Of a stretch of DNA of 64,000 nucleotides, positions 25,560-33,881 are shown piece by piece. Within the stretch, counting starts at the first letter, position 1. Each line of letters starts with the position of its first letter. Source of the stretch: an uncultured Fodinibius sp. (lineage in GTDB: Bacteria > Bacteroidota > Rhodothermia > Balneolales > Balneolaceae); assembly GCA_913057775.1 (NCBI GenBank), contig CAJXOG010000007.1:1-64000 (forward strand), in the 5' to 3' direction. The position numbers were made by a program, and so were the translations under genes. The notes under the pieces were generated by a model, which was not told the DNA's origin, did no database searches, and worked only from the letters and a program-made list of their open reading frames with translations.

Positions 25560-27407
25560 TTAGCGAAAACGCGACTCAATATCTTCGAGGGGAATATAAT
25601 CCAACGTAGGTTTATTAAGCGGATCTTTATATGGTTCATCACATGCAAAAAGCTGATCGAGCAGGTTTTCCATCTCCATATCGGTTAGTTTTTTTCCTTT
25701 GGGGATGGCTGTCTTTGATGCAAAGGCAATGGCCAGCTTTCGGCGCTCATCAAACTCAAACTTTCCGTCCAACTCCCGGTACTGCTGCAGCATAGACTTT
25801 AGAACCGACTGCTCATCACCCACATCAATATCGGCGGGCACCCCGCTAATCATCGCTGTATTACCGCTCATCAATTGAATGTTAAAGCCCATTCGCTGAA
25901 TAATAGGATGCAATTCCTCAAGCAGCGAAAATTCCGAGGCGGAAAAATCAATGGTCTGGGCAAATAGCAGTTGCTGGGTACTTGGGATGGCAGCTTCTGT
26001 GGCACTCAATGCCTTTTCAAAAATAATTCGCTTGTGTGCGGCATGCTGATCGATCATACACAAACCGGAACGCGTCTGCGTTAAAATATAGCAGTCGTGC
26101 AGTTGCCAAAAACCGCGATCACGCATGCGTTGCGGACGACTACCTTGATCAGAATCATTCTGCTCTTTTTTTTCAGCCTCATCAAAGTCATACAGTTGTT
26201 TTGAAAAATTATTCTGATCACCCCTCTGTGATTTTGGCCGATCAAAGTTTATGCGCGATGGAAATTTTACGGGTTTCCTCTCCCCGCTATTTTTTTGTGT
26301 ATTCTTTGCTCCGCCAAAATTGAAGTCAGAAGAAAATCCTTTAGAGGAAGAAAAACTACTTTCCTCATCTCTGTCTGATACATCCGGGACCATAAACTCT
26401 TCATGCAGTGCTTTCTTTACAACCGATTTCGTGAGTTTAATCACACTGCGTTCATCCTCAAATTTGACCTCTTCTTTTGCGGGATGAACATTCACGTCTA
26501 CCTGCTTAGGATCAACTTCCAAAAATATCGCATAAAACGGATAATCTTTTTCGCCGGTCCAGGCATCGTAAATATTGAGAATGATATGCGTAAGATAGCG
26601 ATGTTGAATCGGACGTCCGTTAACAAAAATAAACTGCTCACCGCGACTTCGTTTCGTCAGCTTGGGATCAGCCAAAACCCCATGCACCGTCAGGTAGCTT
26701 GTTTCCTCCCGAAAGTGAATCAGGCTTGCCTTGTAGCTCTTACCGAACATCTCGGTAATTCTGTCCTTTATATTTTGCTCTTTAGGCAGATCATAAATGG
26801 TATCAGTATCGGCAATCATCTCAAACCCCAAATCAGGATTAGCAAGAGCCGCCTGCTGTACCGTTTTCAGAATATGTCGAAACTCCGTGGCATCGGTTTT
26901 CAAAAACTGTCGTCGCGCCCGAACGTTATAGAAAAGATTTCGAACGGCTACCGAGGTGCCGCTCTCTACAGCAGCGGGTTCAAATGATTTTTCCTCACCA
27001 CCCCAGATTTCATACTTCCACCCCATCTCATCGCCGGGGCGTTTGGTTTTAAGCGTCACCTGCGATACAGAAGCAATAGAAGCCATAGCCTCACCACGAA
27101 AACCAAGCGTACGAACTTTAAACAGGTCATCTACATCCTGAATTTTAGATGTGGCGTGCTGCTCAAAACAAAGACGGATATCTTCTTTTCCCATTCCACT
27201 GCCGTTATCAACTACTTGAATAAGCGTGCGGCCAGCATTTTGAATGACAATTTTCAGATGATCGGCACCGGCATCAATGGCATTATCCAGTAGTTCCTTA
27301 ACCACCGAACTAGGGCGTTGAATAACCTCACCAGCGGCGATTTTATTGGAAATTTCGGGAGGAAGTTCTCGTATTATCGATTGTTTGGATTCCGTTTCCT
27401 GGCTCAA
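25560..27407 (-). CDS. mutL: DNA mismatch repair protein MutL with degenerate endonuclease motifs
   Basis: MutL links MutS mismatch recognition to strand removal. The 615-residue protein has the GHKL ATPase N-terminus (IAAGEVIQRPSSVVKELLDNAIDAG, split as ELLDNAIDAG and DNGSGM, plus GFRGEAMASI), a polar linker at about 345-430, and a C-terminal dimerisation domain. The endonuclease motif reads DQHAAHKRIIFE, with lysine where nuclease-active MutL has the first glutamate. The usual ACH and CPHGRP metal sites read ASK and DPLNKP. It therefore looks nuclease-inactive. The only plausible start is TTG at 27407, since the conserved block begins a dozen codons later with no ATG before it. Confidence 0.95.
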   Translation of the reverse strand: MSQETESKQSIIRELPPEISNKIAAGEVIQRPSSVVKELLDNAIDAGADHLKIVIQNAGRTLIQVVDNGSGMGKEDIRLCFEQHATSKIQDVDDLFKVRTLGFRGEAMASIASVSQVTLKTKRPGDEMGWKYEIWGGEEKSFEPAAVESGTSVAVRNLFYNVRARRQFLKTDATEFRHILKTVQQAALANPDLGFEMIADTDTIYDLPKEQNIKDRITEMFGKSYKASLIHFREETSYLTVHGVLADPKLTKRSRGEQFIFVNGRPIQHRYLTHIILNIYDAWTGEKDYPFYAIFLEVDPKQVDVNVHPAKEEVKFEDERSVIKLTKSVVKKALHEEFMVPDVSDRDEESSFSSSKGFSSDFNFGGAKNTQKNSGERKPVKFPSRINFDRPKSQRGDQNNFSKQLYDFDEAEKKEQNDSDQGSRPQRMRDRGFWQLHDCYILTQTRSGLCMIDQHAAHKRIIFEKALSATEAAIPSTQQLLFAQTIDFSASEFSLLEELHPIIQRMGFNIQLMSGNTAMISGVPADIDVGDEQSVLKSMLQQYRELDGKFEFDERRKLAIAFASKTAIPKGKKLTDMEMENLLDQLFACDEPYKDPLNKPTLDYIPLEDIESRFR

Positions 27408-27498
27408 ATGTCTGTACGTCTTTTATTGATTTTGAATTGGCGGGATAATACAAAATTCTAACTCTGGATGTAAGGGATTTAACAAGCCTAATACAGGG

Positions 27499-27699
27499 TT
27501 ACAGTAAATACATAATGTAAATAACCAGTGCTAATCCTAAAGCATACAGCATAACTGATCGTCCCTGGTGATATTTCTTGTGAGTACGACGAATTTTAAT
27601 CCGTTCCCTGCGACTCATCTCCTTATCAGGATTATAATACCGGTACTTGTATTTAAACTTCTTGTTCTTAGGCCGGTAATCAAACATGCCTCTTATCAT
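27499..27699 (-). CDS. Small basic membrane protein of unknown function
   Basis: The 66-residue protein has a very basic N-terminal part (DYRPKNKKFKYKYRYYNPDK, then RRERIKIRRTHKKYH) followed by one C-terminal membrane helix (SVMLYALGLALVIYIMYLL). A good ribosome site, GGAGG, sits 5 bases before the ATG. The tyrosine/lysine-rich FDYRP...RYYNP pattern looks conserved and functional rather than random. I do not know a named family. It is a tail-anchored protein whose basic domain could touch nucleic acid or ribosomes; that is inference. Its promoter region faces icd. Confidence 0.72.
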   Translation of the reverse strand: MIRGMFDYRPKNKKFKYKYRYYNPDKEMSRRERIKIRRTHKKYHQGRSVMLYALGLALVIYIMYLL

Positions 27700-27862
27700 A
27701 AAAACCTCCGTTACTTTACTGTCATTGCATTCTTATAACCTAATATAATGAGAATATCATTCAATTTTTATCACTTCCCAACAATGACTAACAGCGTGCA
27801 GATGGGGATTTTTTTTGCTATACTTCGTTCCCAAATATAATCCGAAAATTATTCAAAAATTC

Positions 27863-29110
27863 ATGAGTTACGAGAAGATTACACCTCCCGAATCTGGTAC
27901 CAAAGTTGAAGTAAAAGCTGATGGCTCGCTTGTTGTCCCTGACAATCCAATTATTCCCTTTATACAAGGCGACGGCATCGGCATTGATATAACACCTACA
28001 ATGCGCAATGTGTTAGATAGTGCTGTTGAAAAGGCCTATAACGGAGAAAAGAAAATTGAATGGTTTGAAATTTATGCCGGAGAAAAAGCCGTTGATTTTT
28101 ACGGCGATGGTGAGTGGCTTCCGGAGGATACACTACAAGCTATTGAAGATTATAAAGTTGCAATAAAAGGACCATTAACTACTCCTGTCGGTGGTGGAAT
28201 TCGCTCACTGAATGTAGCCATTCGTCAGCAAAAGGATCTTTTTGCCTGTGTTCGACCGGTTAAGTATTACAAAGGAACTCCGAGCCCGGTTAAACATCCC
28301 GAGAAAACGGATATGGTTATTTTTCGCGAAAACACTGAAGACATTTATGCCGGTATCGAATATCAGACGGGAACCCCGGAAAATAAAAAACTGAAAGATT
28401 TTCTTATCAATGAAATGGGCGTCGATCAGATTCGTTTTCCTGATACCACTTCTTTAGGCATTAAGCCGATCTCTGAAGAAGGCACAAAACGATTAGTCCG
28501 TTCTGCAATTGATTACGCCATTTCTGAGGGACGTGACAACGTTACGCTGGTCCATAAAGGAAACATCATGAAGTTTACGGAAGGAAGCTTCAAGGATTGG
28601 GGATATGAAGTTGCTCGCGAAGAATACGACGCTGAAGTCATCGGCGAAGGTCCCTGGTGCAAGTTGCCCAATGGCATTGTAATTAAAGATGTTATTGCTG
28701 ATGCATTCTTGCAGCAGATTCTTACTCGTCCCGATGAATACGATGTTATTGCTACCATGAACCTGAACGGCGATTATGTATCTGATGCTTTGGCTGCTTG
28801 TGTAGGCGGAATCGGTATTGCCCCTGGTGCAAATATCAACTATAACACCGGATTGGCTGTATTTGAAGCAACGCACGGAACTGCGCCAAAATACACCGGG
28901 CAGGATAAAGTAAATCCCGGTTCGCTCATTCTTTCTGGCGTTATCATGCTTAGATATATGGGATGGAGTGAAGCGGCTGACCTGATCGAAAAAGGCATTG
29001 AAGGTTCGATCATGAAAAAACGTGTCACATACGATTTTGAACGTCTTATGGATGACGCTACGCTCCTGAAATGTTCAGAATTTGGAGAAGAAATCATCTC
29101 AAATATGTAG
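27863..29110 (+). CDS. icd: NADP-dependent isocitrate dehydrogenase
   Basis: This TCA-cycle enzyme oxidises isocitrate to 2-oxoglutarate. The protein is 415 residues from [12 protein letters not shown]; the track's extra 16 residues from 27815 are outside the family, and E. coli Icd is 416 residues. Substrate-site residues appear in [17 protein letters not shown], which contains the serine phosphorylated by AceK in enterics. Cofactor-site residues [17 protein letters not shown] match E. coli Icd and indicate NADP rather than [21 protein letters not shown] closes the protein. It is monocistronic and is followed by a strong terminator shared with the convergent LPP20-like gene. Confidence 0.97.
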   Translation: MSYEKITPPESGTKVEVKADGSLVVPDNPIIPFIQGDGIGIDITPTMRNVLDSAVEKAYNGEKKIEWFEIYAGEKAVDFYGDGEWLPEDTLQAIEDYKVAIKGPLTTPVGGGIRSLNVAIRQQKDLFACVRPVKYYKGTPSPVKHPEKTDMVIFRENTEDIYAGIEYQTGTPENKKLKDFLINEMGVDQIRFPDTTSLGIKPISEEGTKRLVRSAIDYAISEGRDNVTLVHKGNIMKFTEGSFKDWGYEVAREEYDAEVIGEGPWCKLPNGIVIKDVIADAFLQQILTRPDEYDVIATMNLNGDYVSDALAACVGGIGIAPGANINYNTGLAVFEATHGTAPKYTGQDKVNPGSLILSGVIMLRYMGWSEAADLIEKGIEGSIMKKRVTYDFERLMDDATLLKCSEFGEEIISNM

Positions 29111-29131
29111 TTGCATTCCTCCTATAAAACT

Positions 29132-29172
29132 AAAGCCCGCAAAGTTGCAAAAAAACTTTGCGGGCTTTCTTA
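29132..29172. terminator. Strong terminator between icd and the convergent lipoprotein gene
   Basis: A perfect 15-bp stem, AAAGCCCGCAAAGTT with AACTTTGCGGGCTTT, closes on a 7-base loop (GCAAAAA), 21 bases after the icd stop. The plus-strand flank is TCTTATTTC and the minus-strand flank AGTTTTATAGG, so it may work in both directions. Confidence 0.9.
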
Positions 29173-29195
29173 TTTCTTTGAATTTCATTCATTGG

Positions 29196-29747
29196 CTAAA
29201 AGTCACTAAACGCCTTAGAATCCTTCATTGCCTTCCACGCTTTTTCATGACCGCCCAGACGTTTTCCAATGCGCTTAATAAGCTCATCCTTGGGAACGCT
29301 AACCTCCACAAAACCATAAATACTCTCATATCCCTCAGCACTTTTCGCCTCTGTATTACCTGTTTCAACAAGAGGATCAACGGCATTTTTGACCTTCCGA
29401 AGCGCCATAAGAAATTTTGCTTCATCTAATCCTGATTCACTGCCATATTCTACGACGGCCTCAGAACGTATTTGTTCGAGCTTATCAGATACCGAGGATT
29501 TTAGCTCTTCAACAGCCCAGGATTTTGCTTTCTCAATAGAAGCTACCGAGTCCCTGTCAATAGCTGTAGCATAGGCAAAAAGTTTATTTTCATCAGAAAC
29601 AAATTCGTTCTGGGGGTACCAAGATGGATAATTCGATATTTTTTTCTGAGAATCATCTTGCTGTTCAGTCATTTCTGCAGGGCTGGAACAAGAAATAAAT
29701 AATCCCACAAAGCTTAACATCACTATTGATAAAATAATACGTTGCAT
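29196..29747 (-). CDS. LPP20-like lipoprotein
   Basis: The 183-residue protein has a lipoprotein signal ending VGLFISC (Cys20). It is followed by a PSWYP segment, an AYATAIDRDSVASIEKAKSWA block and a C-terminal IYGFVEVSVPKDELIKRIGK. The order PxWY, then a YATA strand, then a long helix of alternating charges, is typical of LPP20 and related outer-membrane lipoproteins. No enzymatic role is known for the family. It is the last gene of a probable recO-htrA-lipoprotein operon, 15 bases after the protease gene, so the protease and lipoprotein may both work in envelope quality control. That link is inference. Confidence 0.8.
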   Translation of the reverse strand: MQRIILSIVMLSFVGLFISCSSPAEMTEQQDDSQKKISNYPSWYPQNEFVSDENKLFAYATAIDRDSVASIEKAKSWAVEELKSSVSDKLEQIRSEAVVEYGSESGLDEAKFLMALRKVKNAVDPLVETGNTEAKSAEGYESIYGFVEVSVPKDELIKRIGKRLGGHEKAWKAMKDSKAFSDF

Positions 29748-29762
29748 TAAATTATACCTAAA

Positions 29763-31307
29763 CTATTTGGATTGTATGGTTTTTATGTTTCCATTCTGAG
29801 CCTGTACCTCAAAAGAAATATCTTCTACAGACCCAGAATTTTGCGCTATAAAATGCTTCAAAGATTGCAGATCTTCAACTTCATGGTCGTTAACCTTCAA
29901 AATCCTATCTCCTTCTTCGAATCCCATGCTATCAGCATTCGATCCCTCTACGACATCTATTATCATTAATCTAACTTGTTGCTGCTCAGAAGCTTGAATA
30001 GCCATTACTCGAAATCCTAAATCAAAAGCAGCAAACTCAACTTCTCGGGCTCCCTCTTGGTTATCCATTGTTCCATCTCTTTGTTGAGACTCGATAGATT
30101 CTCCGCGATCCTGTTGACGCTCTGCAAGTTCTTCCTGCTCGCGTTCCAACATTCCCAGCACTACTTGCTTTTTGACCTCTTTGCCCTCTCGGTAGATTTT
30201 GAGTTCCACAATGTCTCCGGGATTCAGCACCGCTATCTTCTGTTGAAGCTGATTGGATTCATTAACTTCCTCTCCGTTCACACTTAGAATAACATCATCG
30301 GCACGCAGTCCATGCTTTTCAGCTGCACTTTCTGGAGATACCCCCGACACATATACTCCCCGAATACTTTCCATATTTAACTGCTCGGCCATACTGGCGT
30401 CAACACTTACGATCGTTACCCCTAACAGTGCACGCCGTACATGTCCATATTCAATAATATCTTCGGCAACTTTTGATGCAAGATTCGAAGGCACAGCAAA
30501 TCCGTATCCCTGATAGCTCCCGCTTTGAGATGCTATGGCCGTATTAACGCCGATAAGCTCACCACTGGTATTAACCAGTGCTCCTCCGCTGTTGCCCTTG
30601 TTAATGGCCGCATCCGTTTGAATAAAACTCTCAACGCGCATCTGATCATCGATAATCTGTACATCCCGGCTCAAGGCACTTACAATTCCAGCTGTTACGG
30701 TTGATCGGAGCCGAAAAGGATTACCAATGGCAAGGACCCACTCTCCTACTCCCACTTTATCAGAATTACCAATCGTAATAGCAGGTAGTCCACGGGCATT
30801 AATTTTCAGAACGGCCAAGTCGGTGCTGGGATCTTGCCCAACAATGCGTCCCTCAAATGTTTGCTTATCATTGAGAACGACTTCTATCTCATCATTTACA
30901 GCTCCATCCACTACATGATTATTCGTAAGAATATATCCATCACTGCTTATCAGGATACCAGAACCAACGGTTCGAGCTCGTTTTGGTAGCATATCTCCCC
31001 AAAAGTTTTCTTCATCATGATATTCATCATCAGGCATATCACTCCGTGAAACCGAAACAGTTGTCTCAATGTAAACCACCGTCGGAGTTACACGTTCAGC
31101 CACGCGTTCAAAGAGAAATCGGGCATCAAGCTTTTCGAGCTGTTCGCTGGTAAATAAGGGCTCGGAACTGTGTTTAACTTCCGTGACTGCAACATCGGCC
31201 CGGTCATCAACAGGATCAAAAAAGCTATAAAAAGCGAACAGGGTACCTGCGACAATACCAATGAGGATAAGAAGAAAGCCGCTTAAGTATCGATTATTAA
31301 ATCTCAT
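29763..31307 (-). CDS. HtrA/DegP-type serine protease with two PDZ domains
   Basis: The 514-residue periplasmic protease degrades or refolds damaged envelope proteins. An N-terminal hydrophobic segment (about residues 8-29) acts as signal or anchor. The trypsin-like domain shows the triad in NNHVVDGA (His), DPSTDLAVLKI (Asp) and GNSGGALV (Ser). PDZ1 begins near LLGVTIVSVDASMAEQL. PDZ2 is the C-terminal part with IDVVEGSNADSMGFEEGD and is separated by a glutamine-rich linker (EREQEELAERQQ). The start lies 2 bases after the recO stop. An ECF sigma/anti-sigma pair lies just upstream, as in envelope stress operons, although co-regulation is only inferred. Confidence 0.95.
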   Translation of the reverse strand: MRFNNRYLSGFLLILIGIVAGTLFAFYSFFDPVDDRADVAVTEVKHSSEPLFTSEQLEKLDARFLFERVAERVTPTVVYIETTVSVSRSDMPDDEYHDEENFWGDMLPKRARTVGSGILISSDGYILTNNHVVDGAVNDEIEVVLNDKQTFEGRIVGQDPSTDLAVLKINARGLPAITIGNSDKVGVGEWVLAIGNPFRLRSTVTAGIVSALSRDVQIIDDQMRVESFIQTDAAINKGNSGGALVNTSGELIGVNTAIASQSGSYQGYGFAVPSNLASKVAEDIIEYGHVRRALLGVTIVSVDASMAEQLNMESIRGVYVSGVSPESAAEKHGLRADDVILSVNGEEVNESNQLQQKIAVLNPGDIVELKIYREGKEVKKQVVLGMLEREQEELAERQQDRGESIESQQRDGTMDNQEGAREVEFAAFDLGFRVMAIQASEQQQVRLMIIDVVEGSNADSMGFEEGDRILKVNDHEVEDLQSLKHFIAQNSGSVEDISFEVQAQNGNIKTIQSK

Positions 31308-31309
31308 AA

Positions 31310-32047
31310 CTACTCCTGCAATATTTGTTCAAAGATGGCATCTGACTTTCGGGCCTTGAGTCCTTCAACATGATATTTTAAATAACGATCCAGATGCTCG
31401 ATCAGCTGTCGCAATTCACCGGTCCCAAAATCAATTTCAAATAATGTAGAACTTTTTGTCAGCAGTGCTATCCGTATATACGAAAATTGTTTGGAAGTTA
31501 ATTTATATGAGTGCGATGAAATCTGTTTGTTAGTAACTAAACCAGATTCGAGGTTTAAATAGTTCGTTTTATCATCCCCGTTATTCGCATCCAGCTGAAG
31601 ACCAATACCTGTTAACTCGGCAAGCCGAATTTGAATATAAGGAAAAAGTTTCGGGGGATGTACTTCAGCAGAATTCAGCCAGCTGAGCATCTTTTTTGTA
31701 AAGAAGAAAAGGGGTTCGTTGATTTCATCATCATGCAGTAATTGACTGATGAGCTCGATAGCCGAAGTCATGGTGGCCATCTTCTCAAAATTAGACCGTA
31801 AATTCTTATTTTTTACCGAATAGCTGGCCTCTGACAGAATCTGCACCGATCGGGACGATTTATAGTAATAAACGACATCCAGAATATTGCCTATCTCTAT
31901 TAGCCCCGAAAACTTGCTTTTTGGCTTTTTAACGCCTCGAACCATAAGAGCAATTTTGCCATGTTCAAGAGTAAAAGCCGTAACAATTTTACTCGATTCC
32001 TGGTAGTCAACAGATTTGAAAATTATTGCTTCGGTATGGGTAATCAT
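31310..32047 (-). CDS. recO: DNA repair protein RecO
   Basis: RecO, with RecR and RecF, loads RecA on SSB-coated gaps. The 245-residue protein starts MITHTEAIIFKSVDYQESSKIV, the usual OB-fold N-terminus (ALVLxxxDYxExxxIVxxxT), followed by LMVRGVKKPKSKFSGLIE, which also matches. The rest is the helical RecO C-domain. The zinc cysteines found in some RecO proteins are absent. Length fits the family. It sits between the anti-sigma-like gene (70-base gap) and htrA (2-base gap), so it is likely the first gene of, or part of, a mixed operon. Coexistence with RecBCD in this window shows two recombination entry routes. Confidence 0.93.
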   Translation of the reverse strand: MITHTEAIIFKSVDYQESSKIVTAFTLEHGKIALMVRGVKKPKSKFSGLIEIGNILDVVYYYKSSRSVQILSEASYSVKNKNLRSNFEKMATMTSAIELISQLLHDDEINEPLFFFTKKMLSWLNSAEVHPPKLFPYIQIRLAELTGIGLQLDANNGDDKTNYLNLESGLVTNKQISSHSYKLTSKQFSYIRIALLTKSSTLFEIDFGTGELRQLIEHLDRYLKYHVEGLKARKSDAIFEQILQE

Positions 32048-32117
32048 TCTCTATCCATTTAAATCGCGATGCATCAGATAGAGAAGTATAGAAGCTTTAG
32101 CACTGAAAAAACAGTAC

Positions 32118-32801
32118 TTAATTTCCCGATCCTGTAAGTTGAATAGAATTGACTCTGTTGTTTTGAATATTTGGTTCCTGAATGAGCTTCAACCTTTCAG
32201 TAGATCTCTGTAGAATAGTCTGAAATTGTTTTTGTTGATTTGAGAACTGATCTTCAAAACGAAGGATGTCCTCGCGGTCAATCCAGGGATCAATGTTACT
32301 GGTTTCAGGAGTAGTAGCAGTTGGCTGGTTCTGGATATTACTGCCGGCAAATTGTGAAGAACTTGATTCGGCATTACCGGTACTTACCTGATTAATATCC
32401 TGTGTTTCTGTAGCAGCAGGTGATGAAACCGAAGCCGTAGCTGCTTGCTGTTGTGTTGAATTAGTCTTTTCACCACCAATAAAGAGCCACGCACCACCCG
32501 CTGAGATGGTAAGGGCCAATGTTGCCGCCACTGCATATTTAAAAGCTGGCTTAAGCGTTTTATTGTGCTGACGATTTTTTTCGGCTTGTTCAGCGGCTTT
32601 GTCTTTTATGGCTTTAGTAACATGCGACGGTGGTTCAACCTCAGGCAGTTGGTCGAGCTTTTTGAGGGTCTGCCGCATGCTTTCTACTTCAATAAGCAGA
32701 TCCTCATCTTCCATCATCGCCCGTTCCATAAGCAATTCTTCAGAAGGATCCATCTCCTTCATCAGATACCGAATACAATCATTATTATCCTCGTTCCGCA
32801 T
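32118..32801 (-). CDS. Putative anti-sigma factor, single-pass membrane protein
   Basis: The 227-residue protein has an acidic helical N-terminal cytoplasmic domain (CIRYLMKEMDPSEELLMERAM...LLIEVESMRQTL), a membrane helix (about residues 85-104, AVAATLALTISAGGAWLF), and a serine/threonine/glutamine-rich extracytoplasmic part. This is the layout of transmembrane anti-sigma factors. The track start at 32834 is probably wrong, because ATG 32801 overlaps the upstream sigma gene by only 17 bases. The overlap couples translation with the ECF sigma factor, which fits a regulator-inhibitor pair. The N-domain lacks the usual HxxxCxxC zinc motif. The inhibitory role is inferred from position and topology. 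Confidence 0.78.
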   Translation of the reverse strand: MRNEDNNDCIRYLMKEMDPSEELLMERAMMEDEDLLIEVESMRQTLKKLDQLPEVEPPSHVTKAIKDKAAEQAEKNRQHNKTLKPAFKYAVAATLALTISAGGAWLFIGGEKTNSTQQQAATASVSSPAATETQDINQVSTGNAESSSSQFAGSNIQNQPTATTPETSNIDPWIDREDILRFEDQFSNQQKQFQTILQRSTERLKLIQEPNIQNNRVNSIQLTGSGN

Positions 32802-33432
32802 AGCTGTTTTCTTCTTGTTCTTTTTCTTTATCAAAAAGCTTTCGAAGATTTATTAACGCATACCGCATACGTCCCAGTGCGGTATTAATGGAAACATCCG
32901 TAAGTTCTGCGATTTCTTTAAATGGCATTTCATAATAATGTCGCAACATAACTACTTGACGTTGTTCCTCAGGAAGCTCGTCAATATGACGCATTAAACT
33001 ACTTTTTGCCTCATCTTTCTCGAGCTGTTCCTGTGCGCTGACTAAATCCTCATCAGGCAAACGATCATAGAAATCAGTGTTTGATTCTTTGTCGTAGTTA
33101 GAACTAACGTCCACAAACCGTTTTTGTTTTCTTAAATAATCGATTGTTGCGTTATGAGCAATACGCATTACCCAGGCGATCCATTTCCCCTGTTCATTGT
33201 ACGTATCGTCCATTTTAGTAATGACTTTCGTGAATGTCTCCTGGAAAATATCATCAGCTTTCCCACCATCTTTTACCATACTATAGATATAGGAGTATAT
33301 CTTGGTCTGGTGACGGTTCATTAATTCACTGAATGCCTGTTCATCACCGTTCTGACGGTAAAAACGAACCAGGTCTTTGTCATCCAACTGCTGATATTTT
33401 CTACTTATGTGTTTTGACTGCTCGAGTTTCAT
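32785..33432 (-). CDS. ECF-type RNA polymerase sigma factor
   Basis: The 215-residue protein has sigma region 2 (DEQAFSELMNRHQTKIYSYIY, DIFQETFTKVI, WIAWVMRIAHNATIDYLRK) and region 4 (LPEEQRQVVMLRHYYEMPFKEIAELTDVSINTALGRMRYALI, with the helix-turn-helix in the middle). It directs polymerase to a stress regulon. The track begins at a non-ATG-preferred position upstream; the ATG at 33432 has GAGG about 7 bases before it and follows family length. The gene overlaps the putative anti-sigma gene. HtrA, RecO and an LPP20-like lipoprotein follow on the same strand and are candidate regulon members. Confidence 0.92.
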   Translation of the reverse strand: MKLEQSKHISRKYQQLDDKDLVRFYRQNGDEQAFSELMNRHQTKIYSYIYSMVKDGGKADDIFQETFTKVITKMDDTYNEQGKWIAWVMRIAHNATIDYLRKQKRFVDVSSNYDKESNTDFYDRLPDEDLVSAQEQLEKDEAKSSLMRHIDELPEEQRQVVMLRHYYEMPFKEIAELTDVSINTALGRMRYALINLRKLFDKEKEQEENSYAERG

Positions 33433-33881
33433 AATAACCTCACGCCTGATTGAAGTAAATTTAGTCATTCTTGCAAGCAATATTTAACTACTGCTTGCAT
33501 TTTGACCTTAGCCTATAATCAGAACAAATTTTTATTTACAAAGAGTTCATTGCAATCGTGTAATGTACTTACGAACATTAAACGCATATGTTCCTCATCG
33601 GTTAAGATCATTTATCAACATTGCTTACTACAATTGTAAATGCTGATTAACCGACTTTCCATCACATGTTAATGTTATATTAATTTTATTGGCAAAATTT
33701 ATGCCGAAACCTTTATCTCTGACAGAACGCTTTAGTAAAAGAAATTAATCTATTATTCACAATGATTTAAGAGATATAATGCCGCTAGTGCAATATTATA
33801 CATCCTTTAACACCTTGAATATTCGAACAGTACGCTGACAAAGATAAAACCAAGTAGATAAATAATTATTGTACTTATACT
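33433..33881. other. AT-rich intergenic region upstream of the sigma factor gene
   Basis: This 449-base gap separates the sigma factor gene from the uvrC stop. It is AT-rich and holds no ORF that looks coding on either strand. The only structure I see is an 8-bp inverted repeat, TCGGTTAA at 33598-33605 and TTAACCGA at 33647-33654, 41 bases apart. The promoter of the sigma operon should lie here, but I cannot point to a convincing consensus. Confidence 0.5.

Noticed and set aside
26403-26987. 194-residue plus-strand ORF inside mutL
   Set aside because: Antisense to the conserved GHKL part of mutL and without recognisable features.
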